In this document: in pieces, positions 47,985 to 58,830 of the stretch
How positions within the stretch are numbered: position 1 is the first letter of the stretch
Layout of the letters: each line of letters starts with the position of its first letter
DNA from: Achatina immaculata
Taxonomy: Eukaryota > Mollusca > Gastropoda > Stylommatophora > Achatinidae
Direction: 5' to 3'
Assembly (NCBI GenBank): GCA_009760885.1
Contig: CM019708.1
Coordinates: 434,001 to 498,000 of the forward strand
Length of the DNA stretch: 64,000 nucleotides
Program-made: the position numbers and the translations under genes
The notes under the pieces: generated by a model
The model's input: the letters and a program-made list of their open reading frames with translations, nothing else
What the model was told of the DNA's origin: nothing
Database searches by the model: none

Positions 47985-48185
47985 TGGTTATAAGAGTACA
48001 TTACTCTATGGTTATAAAAGTACATGACGCTATGGTTATAAAGTACATGACGCTATGGTTATAAAGTACATGACGCTATAATTATAGAGTACATGACGCT
48101 ATGGGTATAGAGTACATGACGCTATGGGTATAGAATACATGACGCTATGGTTATAACAGTACATGACGCTAAGATTATAAGAGTA
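47985..48185. repeat. 23-bp minisatellite, about 8 copies
   Basis: Units of gtacatgacgctatggttat plus an A-run are repeated, with ggtata/ttataa variants and 22-25 bp spacing. Confidence 0.93.
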
Positions 48186-48849
48186 TAACATTATTTAATG
48201 TGTTATTCCCCACCCTAAATTTCCAGATGTTAACAATAACAATAATCAATCTATTATTTACAAAGCTAATCTGAAAAAAAAATTGAAAAAAAAAATTATA
48301 TTAAAACTGTACAAAGCTAATAATGTCAAATACTGACTTGTTCTCTTGATAAATGAACAACAGTTGAAGTTTCTCTCTGATTATGAGAACATGAAATCCA
48401 GATAAATGTATTCTACACTCATGACAGACAAAGGAAGTAATACCTAACGCTGATTCATTAAAAGAAAGTAAAGAATTTTGTGGAATTAAAACAGTTTAAT
48501 AAGACCTTAACAAATAGAACAACAGAATATGTGTATTTGCCTGAGCATGATAACATACACAAGATCCTACAATAAAAGAAGCTAGTAAATGTTTGGTACC
48601 TGGACTGCTAACATAAAGGAAGATCTTGAGAACAAAATGGGAAAAACACATTTCAGAACTACAAGGATCATGAAAAAAAATAAATGAACACACCAAAAGG
48701 ATAATGTATTTGATGTTGTATAAATGTAATTTACTTCAAACTATGGCCAGTCTAAAACAAGAGTCCTAAATGAAGTAATGGGGCATGGTGAGTATTACTG
48801 TCTGACTGATTCAATAATTCAATAGTTGATAAAGAAAACAATAATATAC
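48186..48849. other. No recognised gene
   Basis: AT-rich DNA with A-runs at 48273-48295. Nothing else can be named. Confidence 0.5.
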
Positions 48850-49084
48850 TGGGTGTCTGAGTGGTGAAGTGGTTAGTGCACTGGTCTCTCATGGTGAAGG
48901 TCGGGGTTTTGAATCTGGCGGGAGGCGCCCCAGTCACCCAGCTGTAGAAATGGGTATCTGATTTCTTCTGGAGTTGGGGAAGGAAAGGCAGCCAGGTGTG
49001 ATGCTGGCCATATCACCCACTAGAGTGCTGACAGGTCAAGAAAAATATGGGCACTAACACCATATCCCTTTGTGCCTCTAAGGC
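48850..49084 (+). mobile_element. tRNA-derived SINE
   Basis: The head resembles a tRNA: an A-box-like tgagtggtgaagtggttagt near 48858 and a decayed B-box-like ggttttgaatctg near 48905. It is followed by cacccagctgtagaaatggg, a motif resembling the conserved post-tRNA block found in some invertebrate SINEs, and a tail region ending at gcatgactata. It lies directly before the 5' end of the family B LINE. The tRNA-like head is fairly clear; the named block is from memory, and the ends are approximate. Confidence 0.6.
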
Positions 49085-51405
49085 ATGACTATATATTACC
49101 AAGGAAAACCCCTGCATCAAACTAAAAAAAAAATAAGAGCAAGAACATGGAATGTGAGAAGTATGTATGAAGGAAAATATCAAGTAATAAGTGACGAGAT
49201 GAAAAGAACGGGCATACACATTTTGGGAATCTGCGAACATCGATGGAAAGGAGCAGGACACTTCAAGAGCAAGATTGATAATATCTTTATATACTCTGGT
49301 GGAGAAGTAGGAGGAAAGAATGGAGTGGCTTTTTATTTGGACAAATCAACATCAAAAGAATTACTAGGCTACAATCCAGTAAGTGACAGAATCCTAACAA
49401 GGCCATTCCTAGAAATGTAACAATCATCCAGATATATGCATCTACATCAGCAGCAGAAGAAGAGGAAGTAGAAAACTTTTATAACACACTGCAAACGACA
49501 ATAGATCAGGTGTGGAAAAATGATATTGTATTAATAATGGGTGATTTTAATGCAAGGAGCAGAAGACGAAGGGCATGTTGTAGGGAATTTTAGCATAGGA
49601 CATAGAAATGAGGCAGGTGACAATCTAATGGCGTTTTGCATGGAAAATGAGCTAATGATCGTTAACACACTTTTTAAACAACATCCAAGAAGACTTTACA
49701 CATGGACATCTCCTGATAGGAAAACCAGGAATCAAATAGATTACATTTTAGTGCAAAGAAGGTGGAGGTCAAGTATAACATCAGCAAAAACTTTACCAGG
49801 TGCTGATTGTGACATGAACCATGAGTTATTAATAGCAGACATGAAGATAAAGATTAAAAAAGACAGTTACAGGATCAAGACCACTCCGCTTTGATCTTAC
49901 AAAAATAGCAGAACAATATGGTATAGAAGTGAAGAACCGTTTCGAAATCCTGATGGCTGTACGGGAGTAGATGACACCAGATGAATTGGCTACTCAGGCC
50001 AAAGATATCTTAATAACAACAGCTAAAGACATGGTTCCAGTAAAGAAAACACAAAAGAATGGATGGATTACAGCAGGTACACTAGAACTGATAAAACAAC
50101 GTAGAGAAATGAAGATGCAATGGAAAGTGACAAACAACAACAAAGAGAAATATAAAACTTTAGCAAAAGAAGTATGAAGAAACATAAGAAAAGACAAAAA
50201 ACAATACATACAAGATTGTTGTGAAAGAATAGAATATCAGAAGTGTGGAAGAGATAGTGAAATGTTTAAAGAAATGAAGACATTGACGAGAAATATCACA
50301 CCTAAGCTAAATGTAATTTGTGATGAGATGGGGAATACCTTGACAGAGACAGAGGAAATTCTAGAAAGATGGAAGGAATATTGCAAAGGAATGTATGAAA
50401 CAACCGACTGTGGAAGCAGAAATCAACAGTGTGAATTATTATTGGAGGAGAAAGAGCCCGAACTGACAATAGAAGAAGTTTTATGGGCAATAAAGAATCT
50501 GAAAAATGGTAACTCACCAGGATGTGATGAGATAACAGCTGAATTTATTAAAGCAGGAGGAAAGGAATGTGCAAAAATCTATCATGCTCTATGTAAAAAG
50601 ATATGGCATTCAGGTATTTGGCCAAAAGAATGGAAAAGAACTGTGTTCATACCACTGCCAAAAAAGGGTAACCTCAAATTATGCACAAACTACAGAACTG
50701 TTGCCCTGATTAGTCATGCCGGTAAAATTCTGTTAAAAATTATAATGGGTAGACTTCGAAAGAAAATAGAAGAAGTCAATATGGACCAAGCTGGTTTCAG
50801 GCAAGGAAGAGGATCAAGAGATCATATATTCAATATAAGATTAATAATAGAGAAATGCAGAGAGTTTAATGTGAATCTACATTTATCCTTTATAGACTAT
50901 TCAAAGGCATTTGATTGTGTACAACACCAGAAACTTTGGGAAATAATGGAAAAAATGGGATTTCAAACACATTTGATACAATTAACATCACTGCTGTATC
51001 TAGACCAACAAGCAGCAATATGAATAAATGGTGAAACAACAACTTGGTTTGACATAAAACAAGGGGTCCATCAGGAGTGCATATTGTCACCCTACTTATT
51101 TAACTTGTATACTGAAAATATAATGAGGAATGTTAGAGAAGATGTAGACAAAGAATATTACGATGCCATAACAATTGGAGGTTATGAAATACCAGAGATA
51201 TGCTGATGACACAGTATTACTGTCCACAACACAAAAAGGAATGGAAAAACTAATTATGTCAGTCCGTAAGAACAGCAAAGAGCAGAACCTCTATCTTAAT
51301 GCAAAGAAAACTAAATTGATGACAACTGACAAAACAAACAAGGCAGCTGAAATATGTACCAAAGAGGAAAAACTGGAAGAAGTGGAGAGTTTTGAATATC
51401 TTGGA
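49085..51405 (+). pseudogene. LINE B endonuclease/reverse transcriptase pseudogene
   Basis: This is the remnant of a single long ORF in pieces. Endonuclease: 49085-49420 and 49541-49894. Linker: 49971-50177. Reverse transcriptase: 50262-51023, plus 51175-51405. The 253-codon RT piece contains NGNSPGCDEITAEFIKAGG, RTVFIPLPKKGNLKLC, MDQAGFRQGRGSRDHIF and IDYSKAFDCVQHQKLWEIM, the ordered RT blocks seen in RTE-type elements. The enzyme would nick target DNA and reverse-transcribe its own RNA there. Damage includes the stop at 51021-51023, a small deletion before YADD near 51199, and the frame breaks between pieces. Confidence 0.88.
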
Positions 51406-52140
51406 TCACTTATCTTATCTTATATCTTATATCCTTCCCATGCCGTTAAATGTGACATAGGGCTCGCAAAGTAGTTTGCCAATTTTTCCTGTCTTCGGCG
51501 AGTCTTTCAACCTCATCAAAGGATTTTATGCCTGTTAATTTGGCTTCTCTTAACAATGTCCTCTTCAGAGTTTCAAGCGGCCTGCCTCTTTTTCTTTGGC
51601 CTGTTGTGTTCCATTTGATAGCTTGTTCTGGGATTCTCTGATCATTTCTTCTCATCAAGTGACCAACATATGTCCATCTCCTTTTCCTGATCACCCATGA
51701 GACTGGTTGTTGTTCAGTCATCTGTCTAATCTCTGCATTGTTCTTGAATTCGTTCCACTTGATGCCGAGTATTTTCCTTATGCATTTGTTTTCAAAAGAG
51801 TCTAATTTCTTGTCTATTTCTTTAGTTGTTTTCCAGCTTTCACATGCATAAATGAGGGTGGATATTACATTTGAATTGGATCACTACTAACTAATAATGG
51901 AGATACAATGAGGGAAATTAAAAGGAGGACATCTATCCCTCTTCAGAAAGTAAAACAAATAAAGAATATGTGAAGAGGAGCAGACAGAACCACAAAAATA
52001 AGATGGCTGCAAGTCATCGTTGACGATCTGCAAATGGATGCAGCAGCGGCAGGCCATCTTGTTCACAACCGAGAGGCCTACAGGAGTGCTGTTTGGGAGG
52101 CAAAGTTCCACAAGGGACATGCAAATGAATGAAATGAATG
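49087..52140 (+). mobile_element. RTE-like LINE family B, longest copy, with a nested LINE
   Basis: The copy runs from an AP-endonuclease domain (RARTWNVRSMYEGKYQ near 49135; HILGICEHRWKGAGHF; MGDFNA near 49540) through the reverse transcriptase (LSFIDYSKAFDCVQHQKLWE near 50890; YADDTVLLSTTQ near 51200) to the C-terminal end (HLVHNREAYRSAVWEAKFHK) and a (TGAA)n tail. It is interrupted at 51411-51875 by a minus-strand LINE flanked by a perfect 10-bp duplication. After that insertion, about 320 bp are missing compared with the copy at 25200-26278, with the join in a shared aagat. In the endonuclease the expected SDH-type motif reads MNHELL, a likely loss of a catalytic aspartate. Several frameshifts and stops make it inactive. 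Confidence 0.9.
51411..51875 (-). mobile_element. 5'-truncated LINE family E nested in LINE B
   Basis: This 465-bp minus-strand insertion encodes an RT C-terminal end (RRWTYVGHLMRRNDQRIPEQ; GQRKRGRPLETLKRTLL; LAEDRKNWQTTLRALCHI) and then a tail made of gataagata-like repeats. The host sequence ttggatcact is duplicated exactly on both sides (51401-51410 and 51876-51885), which proves retrotransposition into LINE B. Confidence 0.95.
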
Positions 52141-52168
52141 AATATATATATATATATATATATATATG
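52141..52168. repeat. (TA)n microsatellite after LINE B
   Basis: A run of about 13 TA dinucleotides follows immediately after the tgaatgaaatgaatgaa tail of the family B LINE. Confidence 0.9.
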
Positions 52169-52236
52169 CTAACTTCATGTGTCCAAGCATTCTGCTTCTC
52201 TATTCTTCACTATTCTGTAACCAACTTATAATAATG

Positions 52237-52515
52237 ATGCTGGAAATCAAGATACAAATGAAACAATGAGGGAATCTAGATATGAATAAATCAAGATACA
52301 AATGAAACAATGAGGGAATTTAGATATGAAGAAAACAAGATACGAGGAAATCAAGATACAAATGAAACAATGAGGGAATCTACATATGAAGAAAACAAGA
52401 TATGAGGAAATCAAGATACAAATGAAACAATGAGGGAATTTAGATATGAAGAAAACAAGATATGAGGAAATCAAGATACAAATGAAACAATGAGGTCATC
52501 TAGATATGAAGAAAA
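52237..52515. repeat. 60-bp minisatellite, about 4.7 copies
   Basis: The unit includes caagatacaaatgaaacaat and gatatgaagaaaacaag. The 60-bp phase is constant over the last four copies; the first copy is shortened. Confidence 0.93.
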
Positions 52516-53430
52516 CAAGATAAAAGGGAATCACAATGTGATGGAAATAAGAAATAAGGCAATCAATATATGAGATAATGAAAATATATGCAATCAGTAT
52601 AAATAACTGAATCAATATATTAGAGAACCAAATGAATATGCTTATTTAATTAAACTCAGGGAAAACATGGCACAGACATGAGAAACAAAGTCTGCGCACA
52701 AGGTGTCAAAGAACTGCTAAACCAATCATTGGCAAAAATTCAAATACATATTTTTTTTTGTCAGTATCAGCATTCATATCAAATGGCTGAATCAGTAACT
52801 CATTAACCATATCACATTTTGTCACTAAGCAGATTTTATTAAACAATTGTGCTTTTAAGTATGCTTGAAGCAAAAACAATCTGACTTCTCCAGAAAACTT
52901 CAAATCAGACTTCAATGCATGCGCTGGCTACTAAATATATTTACTTTATTCTTTTATCTAACATTATATGGAACAAACATAAATATATCATGTAAATATT
53001 CAAAAATGCCTAATCTGCACGAATGTTCAGATAAAAGTAGTTCACTGTGAGACATTAACTCCATCTTCACCTTTGCTTTAACCATCATATACTGCTTGCA
53101 TTTCTCTTCTATAGCTTGTGAAATGTAACTGTTCACATTTGTCCCTTAAGACTCTCACACTCACTCCTTAGTTTCTACCTGAATTGTCTTGTCAAATCCT
53201 TGTGTGAGTAATTCCATGGACTATATGAAGAAACCAGAAATAGACTTCTTGATTTGAACAAACTCTTTTTCTTACTTTTCCACATCATTCCATTATCTTT
53301 TTTTTTTTTTTCAATTTCTCTCTTTGTCCAAACTTCACAAATTTACCCCATTTCTAACTTTGAGTAAACTGTTAGGGCCTCTTTGCTATTCTTTCTACCT
53401 CAAAAACCAATTCTCTCATTTCACTGATGT
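52516..53430. other. No recognised gene
   Basis: AT-rich sequence with a T-run at 53301-53312. I see no coding signal or repeat that I can name. Confidence 0.5.
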
Positions 53431-53437
53431 ACAGAAG

Positions 53438-53694
53438 AGGATTAAACAAAGAAATCTTAAATATTTTGGACACATTAAACATCATGATAATTTAGTGAAG
53501 CCCATCTTGGAAGGGTACATAATGGGAAAAAGAAAGAGAGGAAGACCAAGGCAAAGATGGCTGTAAGACTTTGTTGATAATCTGCAAATGGATGCATCAG
53601 CAGCAGGCCATCTTGCTCACAACCGAGAGGCCTACAGGAGTGCTGTTAGGGAGGCAAAGTTCCACAAGGGACATGCAGATGAATGAATGAATGA
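53438..53694 (+). mobile_element. 5'-truncated LINE family B, 3' end
   Basis: A 257-bp 3' end encodes KYFGHIKHHDN, GKRKRGRPRQRW, HLAHNREAYRSAVREAKFHK, followed by a tgaatgaatgaa tail. A 7-bp target duplication, acagaag, flanks it at 53431-53437 and 53695-53701. Confidence 0.88.
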
Positions 53695-54170
53695 ACAGAA
53701 GCTACAAACTGAGGATAAATACAAAGTGGCACATCTTCACATAGTTAATCCTTGTATGTAGACCTCAAATCAACGCATTTTGACACACATTTTAACCCAC
53801 AGCTCAATGCTTACAGTGAAATATCAACTTGTTAAAACAATGAGGAATTAAATTTCTCTCATAAAACAAAAGCAACCAGTGATGTCGTCCACAGATTACA
53901 CAAGATTAAGATCCAACATAGACTCAATTACTGTCATGGGTGAATGACTATTACAGATGGGAAACCATAACAGATCTGGTTAACAGAATATCAAGTATAT
54001 TACAGAAAGCGAAGTGAGACACAATCTCTGCAAAAAACAACACAACCACTGCTCGAACCTGAAACAGTTTTAGAAAATGAATGTAAAAAAAAAAAAAAAT
54101 GATGTCAGGTAAACAAAACATACCAAAAAAAAAGACACTTTCTACAGATAACTAAACTGATCAATTTTTT

Positions 54171-54381
54171 GTGGTCACAAATTTGCTTCAGCTGATGATG
54201 TCATTCATGCTGTAGACCAATTTCTACTGGCACAAGATGCTGACTTTAACAAATAAAGGATCCGTATGCTCCAGGACCGCTGGACTAAGTGCATAAACTT
54301 GCAAGGAGACTATGTTGAGAAATAACCCAAAAAAAGTTGTCCACAAAAAATCCGTTGTACCTTGGGCAGAGAACTTATCAA
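54171..54381 (+). mobile_element. Truncated mariner, 3' part
   Basis: This is the C-terminal part of a mariner transposase in plus orientation (ADDVIHAVDQFLLAQDADF; RMLQDRWTKCINLQGDYVEK), followed by its 3' end up to gagaacttatcaa. It closely matches the complete mariner at 57539-58828. The rest of its terminal repeat lies beyond the inserted LINE at 56857-56866. The 5' part is missing. Confidence 0.88.
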
Positions 54382-56849
54382 TTATCATCATCATGTGCCA
54401 TGCCAACTGGCGTTGGCTATTATGCTTCTCCAGAGTACACAATCCTTCATGCAGGCCATCAGCTCAGTTGGTGATCTTCTCTCACATAATCTCGTCAGAC
54501 TGTCCAGTATCATTTCTCTTGGTCTTCCTCTTGATCTTCTTCCTTCTATTTTTCCTGTTGTTATAATATTTTCAATGTCCCCTCTTCTCATTGTATGTCC
54601 TATGAAAGTACATTGTCTCTCTCTTATCTTTTTGACAAGATTTTTTTGTCTCTCCAGCTCTTCTCATACATTCTTCATTAGTTATTTTTGTTGTCCAGGG
54701 GATTCGCAACATTCTTCTAATAAACCACATTTCTGCCGCTTGCAATGATTTTTGTGCAGACTTGTCTATTGTCCATGATTCACTTCCATATAACAAGATA
54801 GGTTCAATATAGCATTTTAGGACTTGTTTTCTAACATTCACTGATAAGGATGTTTTGGCTAATATGTTTCTCATTCTCTGAAATGCAGTCTTTGCTTGGC
54901 CTGTTCTGTTCCTAATTTATGTTCTGCATTTCCCATCTGAAGTTATTACTGCTCAAAGGTATTTGAATTTCTGCACCTGCTTTAGAATAGTTCTGTTTAA
55001 TTTTATACTGCACGCTGATGGATTCTGTTTCTTAGATATAACTACAGTCTCTGTCTTCTTGATGTTCAAAGTAAGACCTTTCTGTTCACTTTCTTGGCGA
55101 CTTTATCCAAGAGATTTTGCAGGTCTTGTTGGTTGTCAGCTATCAGTACTGTGTCGTCAGCATACCGAAGGTTGTTAATATTGTATCCTCCAATTTTATG
55201 CCTGGTTCTGTGATGATCGTTCTTAGAATATTCTCACTGTACAGAGAAAAAAGGTCCGGAGATAGTCCACAACCTTGTTACACCCCTTGTTATATAGGTT
55301 GATATTTTCCAGTTCCATTTTCAACTCGAATTGCTGCTTCTTGGTGCCAGTATAGATGTTTTACAATCCTCAAGTCTTTGCCGTCTATACTGACGTCTTC
55401 AAACATTTTAATAACTTCATTATGTTTCACCTTGTCGAATGCCTTGGTGTAATCAATGAAGCATAAGTAGAGATCTTTCTGTACTTCTAAAGCTCTTTCT
55501 GTTAGTGCTCATAAAGCATAAAAGGCACTGTGTGTTCCCTTTCCTTCAACAAATCCAAACTGTTCATCTGCTATTTCCATTTTTTAAATCTTTTTCCTTG
55601 TTCTTCTTATAATGATTCTCAGAAGTAGCTTCGTTATGTGACATGAGAGGCTGATAGTCCGGTGGTCATCACATTCCTTTGCACCTGGTTTCTTTGGTAA
55701 TGCTATAAACGTGGATTTAAGCAAGTCACTGGGCATATAACCACTGTTGTAAATGTCATTCAGTAACTTGGTTATTATTTTTATTCCTATCTCCTCTAGC
55801 ACCTCTATTTCTTCTATTGTTATATTATTAGGCCCAGTTGCTTTTCCTTTCTTCATTTGTTTGATGACATCTATGATTTCACCTTCATGTATTGGTGGCC
55901 ATCACATTTTTCAGTATCTGGTGTTAATTCTGGTCTTTCTCCTCCATATAGCTCACCAATGTACTCTGTCCACCTGTACACAATGTCTTCTTTTCCCATT
56001 AACATTTTACCTTCTTTTTATTTCAGGCATCCTGTGGTATATTTTGTTTTCCTGCCTGTGAGTTCACTACTGCGTTTGTGCATGTTTTTGCTGTTTTTAT
56101 TATAAGAGTCCTCTATTTGTCTGCACTGTTCATTTAACCACATTGTTTCTCTGCATTTGCGTTTTATTTCTTTATTTATCTTGCTATATTTTTCTTGGTT
56201 ATTTTTACTCCTCCTCCTCTTGTCCATCAGTCCTAAGATGTCATTTGTCATCCATTTATTTTTAGGGGCTTCTTTTTTCAGTGGTATTATCTCCTTAACA
56301 GTTTGAAGGATAGAATCTCTTAGCATTGTCCATTGTTCATCTGTACTATTTATCTTTGCTATTGCATTGTATCTATTTGTTATAATAACTTTGTATTGTT
56401 CTCGCGGTTCTTGGTCATTTTTAAGGAGTTCTGTATTCAGTTTGATGTTTCTCACTTTTCTGCATGCTTTCTTTAGCTTTATTCTAATTCTTCCACAGAG
56501 TGGGTCATGGACACTATTGCAGTCAGCTCCTGGCATGGTTTTTGTTGTCAGTAATGCATTCTGGAATCGTTTGTTGATTAATACGTAGTCTATCCGGTTA
56601 AAAATCTTTTTGTCTGGGCTGCATCACTTTGCCAGTCTTTGGGGATGTTGTTTAAACCAGGTGTTTCCTACAACCTAGCTATGTATTTTTGCCCATTCAA
56701 TTAATTTACTACCTCTGTCACTCCTCTCCCCCAGTCCATAATCACCAACGATGTCTGAAGTTCTTCCTTTACCAACTTTGGCATTAAAATCTCCCATCAC
56801 TATAGTAACTTTTTGTGACTTTGTGTGTTTTAGGGCTGTCTCTATGTCA
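54382..56849 (-). mobile_element. RTE-like LINE, family A, 2.5 kb, inserted in a mariner end
   Basis: This minus-strand LINE is truncated at its 5' end within the endonuclease domain. From 56860 downward it encodes an endonuclease piece (VTIVMGDFNAKVGKG), a linker, the start of the reverse transcriptase (KGKATGPNNITIEEI, STFIALPKK), the YADDTVLIADNQQDLQ catalytic region near 55170, and the C-terminal region (YIEPILLYGSESWTIDKSAQ; GKIEGRRSRGRPREMILDSL) ending at about 54391. Many frameshifts break it. The 3' tail is (TGA)n-like. The flanks carry an imperfect 7-bp target duplication, ttatcaa (54375-54381) versus ttataaa (56850-56856). Both flanks are mariner sequence, which places this LINE inside a mariner terminal repeat. 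Confidence 0.85.
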
Positions 56850-56856
56850 TTATAAA

Positions 56857-56866
56857 TCACCCCTCA
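56857..56866 (+). mobile_element. Outer end of the interrupted mariner terminal repeat
   Basis: The ten bases tcacccctca, followed by TA, correspond to the outermost end of the mariner inverted repeat whose inner part ends at 54381. They are separated by the family A LINE. Confidence 0.65.
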
Positions 56867-57000
56867 TATAATAACTGTGTGATCTGATTTTATCACAGGT
56901 ATTAAGAAATATAAATTACTCACAGATGTCACCTTCTAGAGGCCATTCATCTCAAAATAAATAAATTATTGCAGTTCCAAACATTTTGCAAGGACTCCAA

Positions 57001-57211
57001 CCCAGTCAAGTGACGATGTCTCCAACACATTCAAGTGACGATGTCTCCAACCCATTCAAGTGACGATGTCTCCAACCCATTCAAGTGACGATGTCTCCAA
57101 CCCATTCAAGTGATGATGTCTCCAACCCATTCAAGTGATGATGTCTCCAACCCATTCAAGTGATGATGTCTCCAACCCATTCAAGTGATGATGTCTCCAA
57201 CCCATTCAAGT
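57001..57211. repeat. 25-bp minisatellite, 9 copies
   Basis: Nine tandem copies contain cattcaagtga plus gatgtctccaaccc. The first copies read gtgacgatg and the later ones gtgatgatg, so a single C/T difference divides the array into two blocks. Confidence 0.95.
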
Positions 57212-57538
57212 GACATTTTGTGCTTGTCTTCTTACTAGGAGGAGACCATAAAGGTAAGCCTGTATTTTTTTTTATCTATTTTTTGTGTTTTTATCTGTGT
57301 TGTTTTTGTATGTGATCCTTGAAACAGGCTTTACCCAAAATATTGAATTGTTGTATGTCTTTTTTAATGTGATCATTTTGCTTTCTGCTATTCTTGTTCT
57401 GTCCACTTTCCTCACTTTTTCTATCTTTTTTTAAAACTGAACCACACACCTCCATCAACATCAAGCATTCAAGTGATAGTTAAGATGAGTATATCATGGA
57501 TGGTAATACATGTCAGATCCAGACAAGATCCTGATTTA

Positions 57539-58828
57539 CGAGGGGTGACTGTAAGTTCTCAGCACAAGGTACAATGGATTATTTGTGGACAACTTTTTTG
57601 GATTATTTCTCAACATAGTCTCCTTGCAAGTTTATGCACTTAGTCCAGCGATCTTGGAGCATACGGATCCCTTCTTTGTAAAAGTCAGCATCTTGTGCCA
57701 GTAGGAAGTGGTCTACAGCATGAATGACATCATCATCTGAAGCAAATTTGCAACCACTGAGCTCCTTTTTGAGTTTGGTAAACAGGTAATAGTCCAAATG
57801 GGCCAAATCTGGGGAATAAGGAGGATGTTCAAGAAGTTGGAAGTCGCATTCATGAATGGCAGCCATTGCCACCGCCAACTTGTGAACTGGAGCATTGTCT
57901 TGATGAAAGATGACTCCTCTCGTCAATTTCCTTTGACGCTTTTCCTTCACTTTGACCTGTAGTTGCTTCACAAGATTAGCATAATAGGCCCCGGTGACTG
58001 TTCTGTCCTTTTGAAGATAGTCTACCAAGAGCACACCTTCTGAATCCCAAAAGATAGAAGTCATCACTTTGCCTGCAGACAAAATCACTCTTGCTTTCTT
58101 TGGAGGTGGGGATCCATGATGTTTCCAATGCTTTGATTTTTTTTGGTTTCTGGTTGAAAATGATGAACCCAAGTCTCATCCACAGACACAAATTGCTGAA
58201 GAAACTTTTCAGGATCTGCAGAAAAATCGCCAGGACTGTCTCCTGACATGATGAGATGCTGCCATTTGTGATCAGCTCCAAGAAGTTTTGGGACCCATCG
58301 AGCAGATACCTATGTCATTTGAAGATCATTATGAATAATGGCATTAACACATTCCTGGGAGATGCCCAACACAGTAGCAATGTACCGCTCGGTTAGTTGT
58401 CAATCTTTCATTATCATATCATGGATTCTGCCGGTGGTTTCATCAGTGGTTACCGTTCTTGGTCTTCCTGGACAGGGATCATCTTCCAGACTCTCCCTTC
58501 CATGTTTGAACTGAGCTGCCCATTTCTTCACTGTGCTGTAAGAAGGGCACTCTCCACTAGAGTTTCTACTATATCCTAATGGATCTCCTTTGACGATAAG
58601 CCCTTGATGCAGAGGTAGCAAATGACTGCTCAATGAGAAATTTTATCCATTTTCTCACTTTCTGCCACCCCTTACCACCTCAGTAGCTTGTAAAAAAAAT
58701 TGGTTGCGGTTAATTTCTTGAAACTTGATGTTTAATCTTACATTAATCCGATCTACAAATGCGCGTATTATCAACTGTGTGTTTCAAGTATTTATACCTT
58801 TTGCCATGAATTTATCAATCAACCCTCA
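57539..58828 (-). mobile_element. Full-length mariner transposon (inactive)
   Basis: This 1290-bp element is flanked on both sides by the dinucleotide TA (57537-57538 and 58829-58830), the standard mariner target duplication. The inverted repeats are imperfect: the left begins cgaggggtgactgtaagttc and the right, on the minus strand, begins tgagggttgattgataaatt. The transposase reads on the minus strand. The length matches an intact mariner of about 1.3 kb, so the copy is complete in structure, but its open reading frame is broken (see the pseudogene entry). A truncated second copy lies at 54171-54381 and 56857-56866. Confidence 0.92.
57603..58650 (-). pseudogene. Mariner transposase pseudogene (DD34D)
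   Basis: The start chosen is the ATG at 58648-58650 (MDKISH...), which gives about 349 codons to the stop at 57603, the usual mariner size. The N-terminal helix-turn-helix region shows STVKKWAAQFKHGRESLEDD and PGRPRTVTT. The catalytic core shows VDETWVHHF for the first aspartate, IFHQDNAPVH for the second, and YSPDLAHLDYYLF for the third. I count 34 residues between the second and third aspartates, the DD34D signature of mariner. Damage includes in-frame stops near the N terminus and a frameshift at the A8 run at 58137-58144 (8 A where the frame needs 6). The enzyme cuts and pastes the element at TA sites, but this copy cannot encode it. Confidence 0.9.
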
Positions 58829-58830
58829 TA

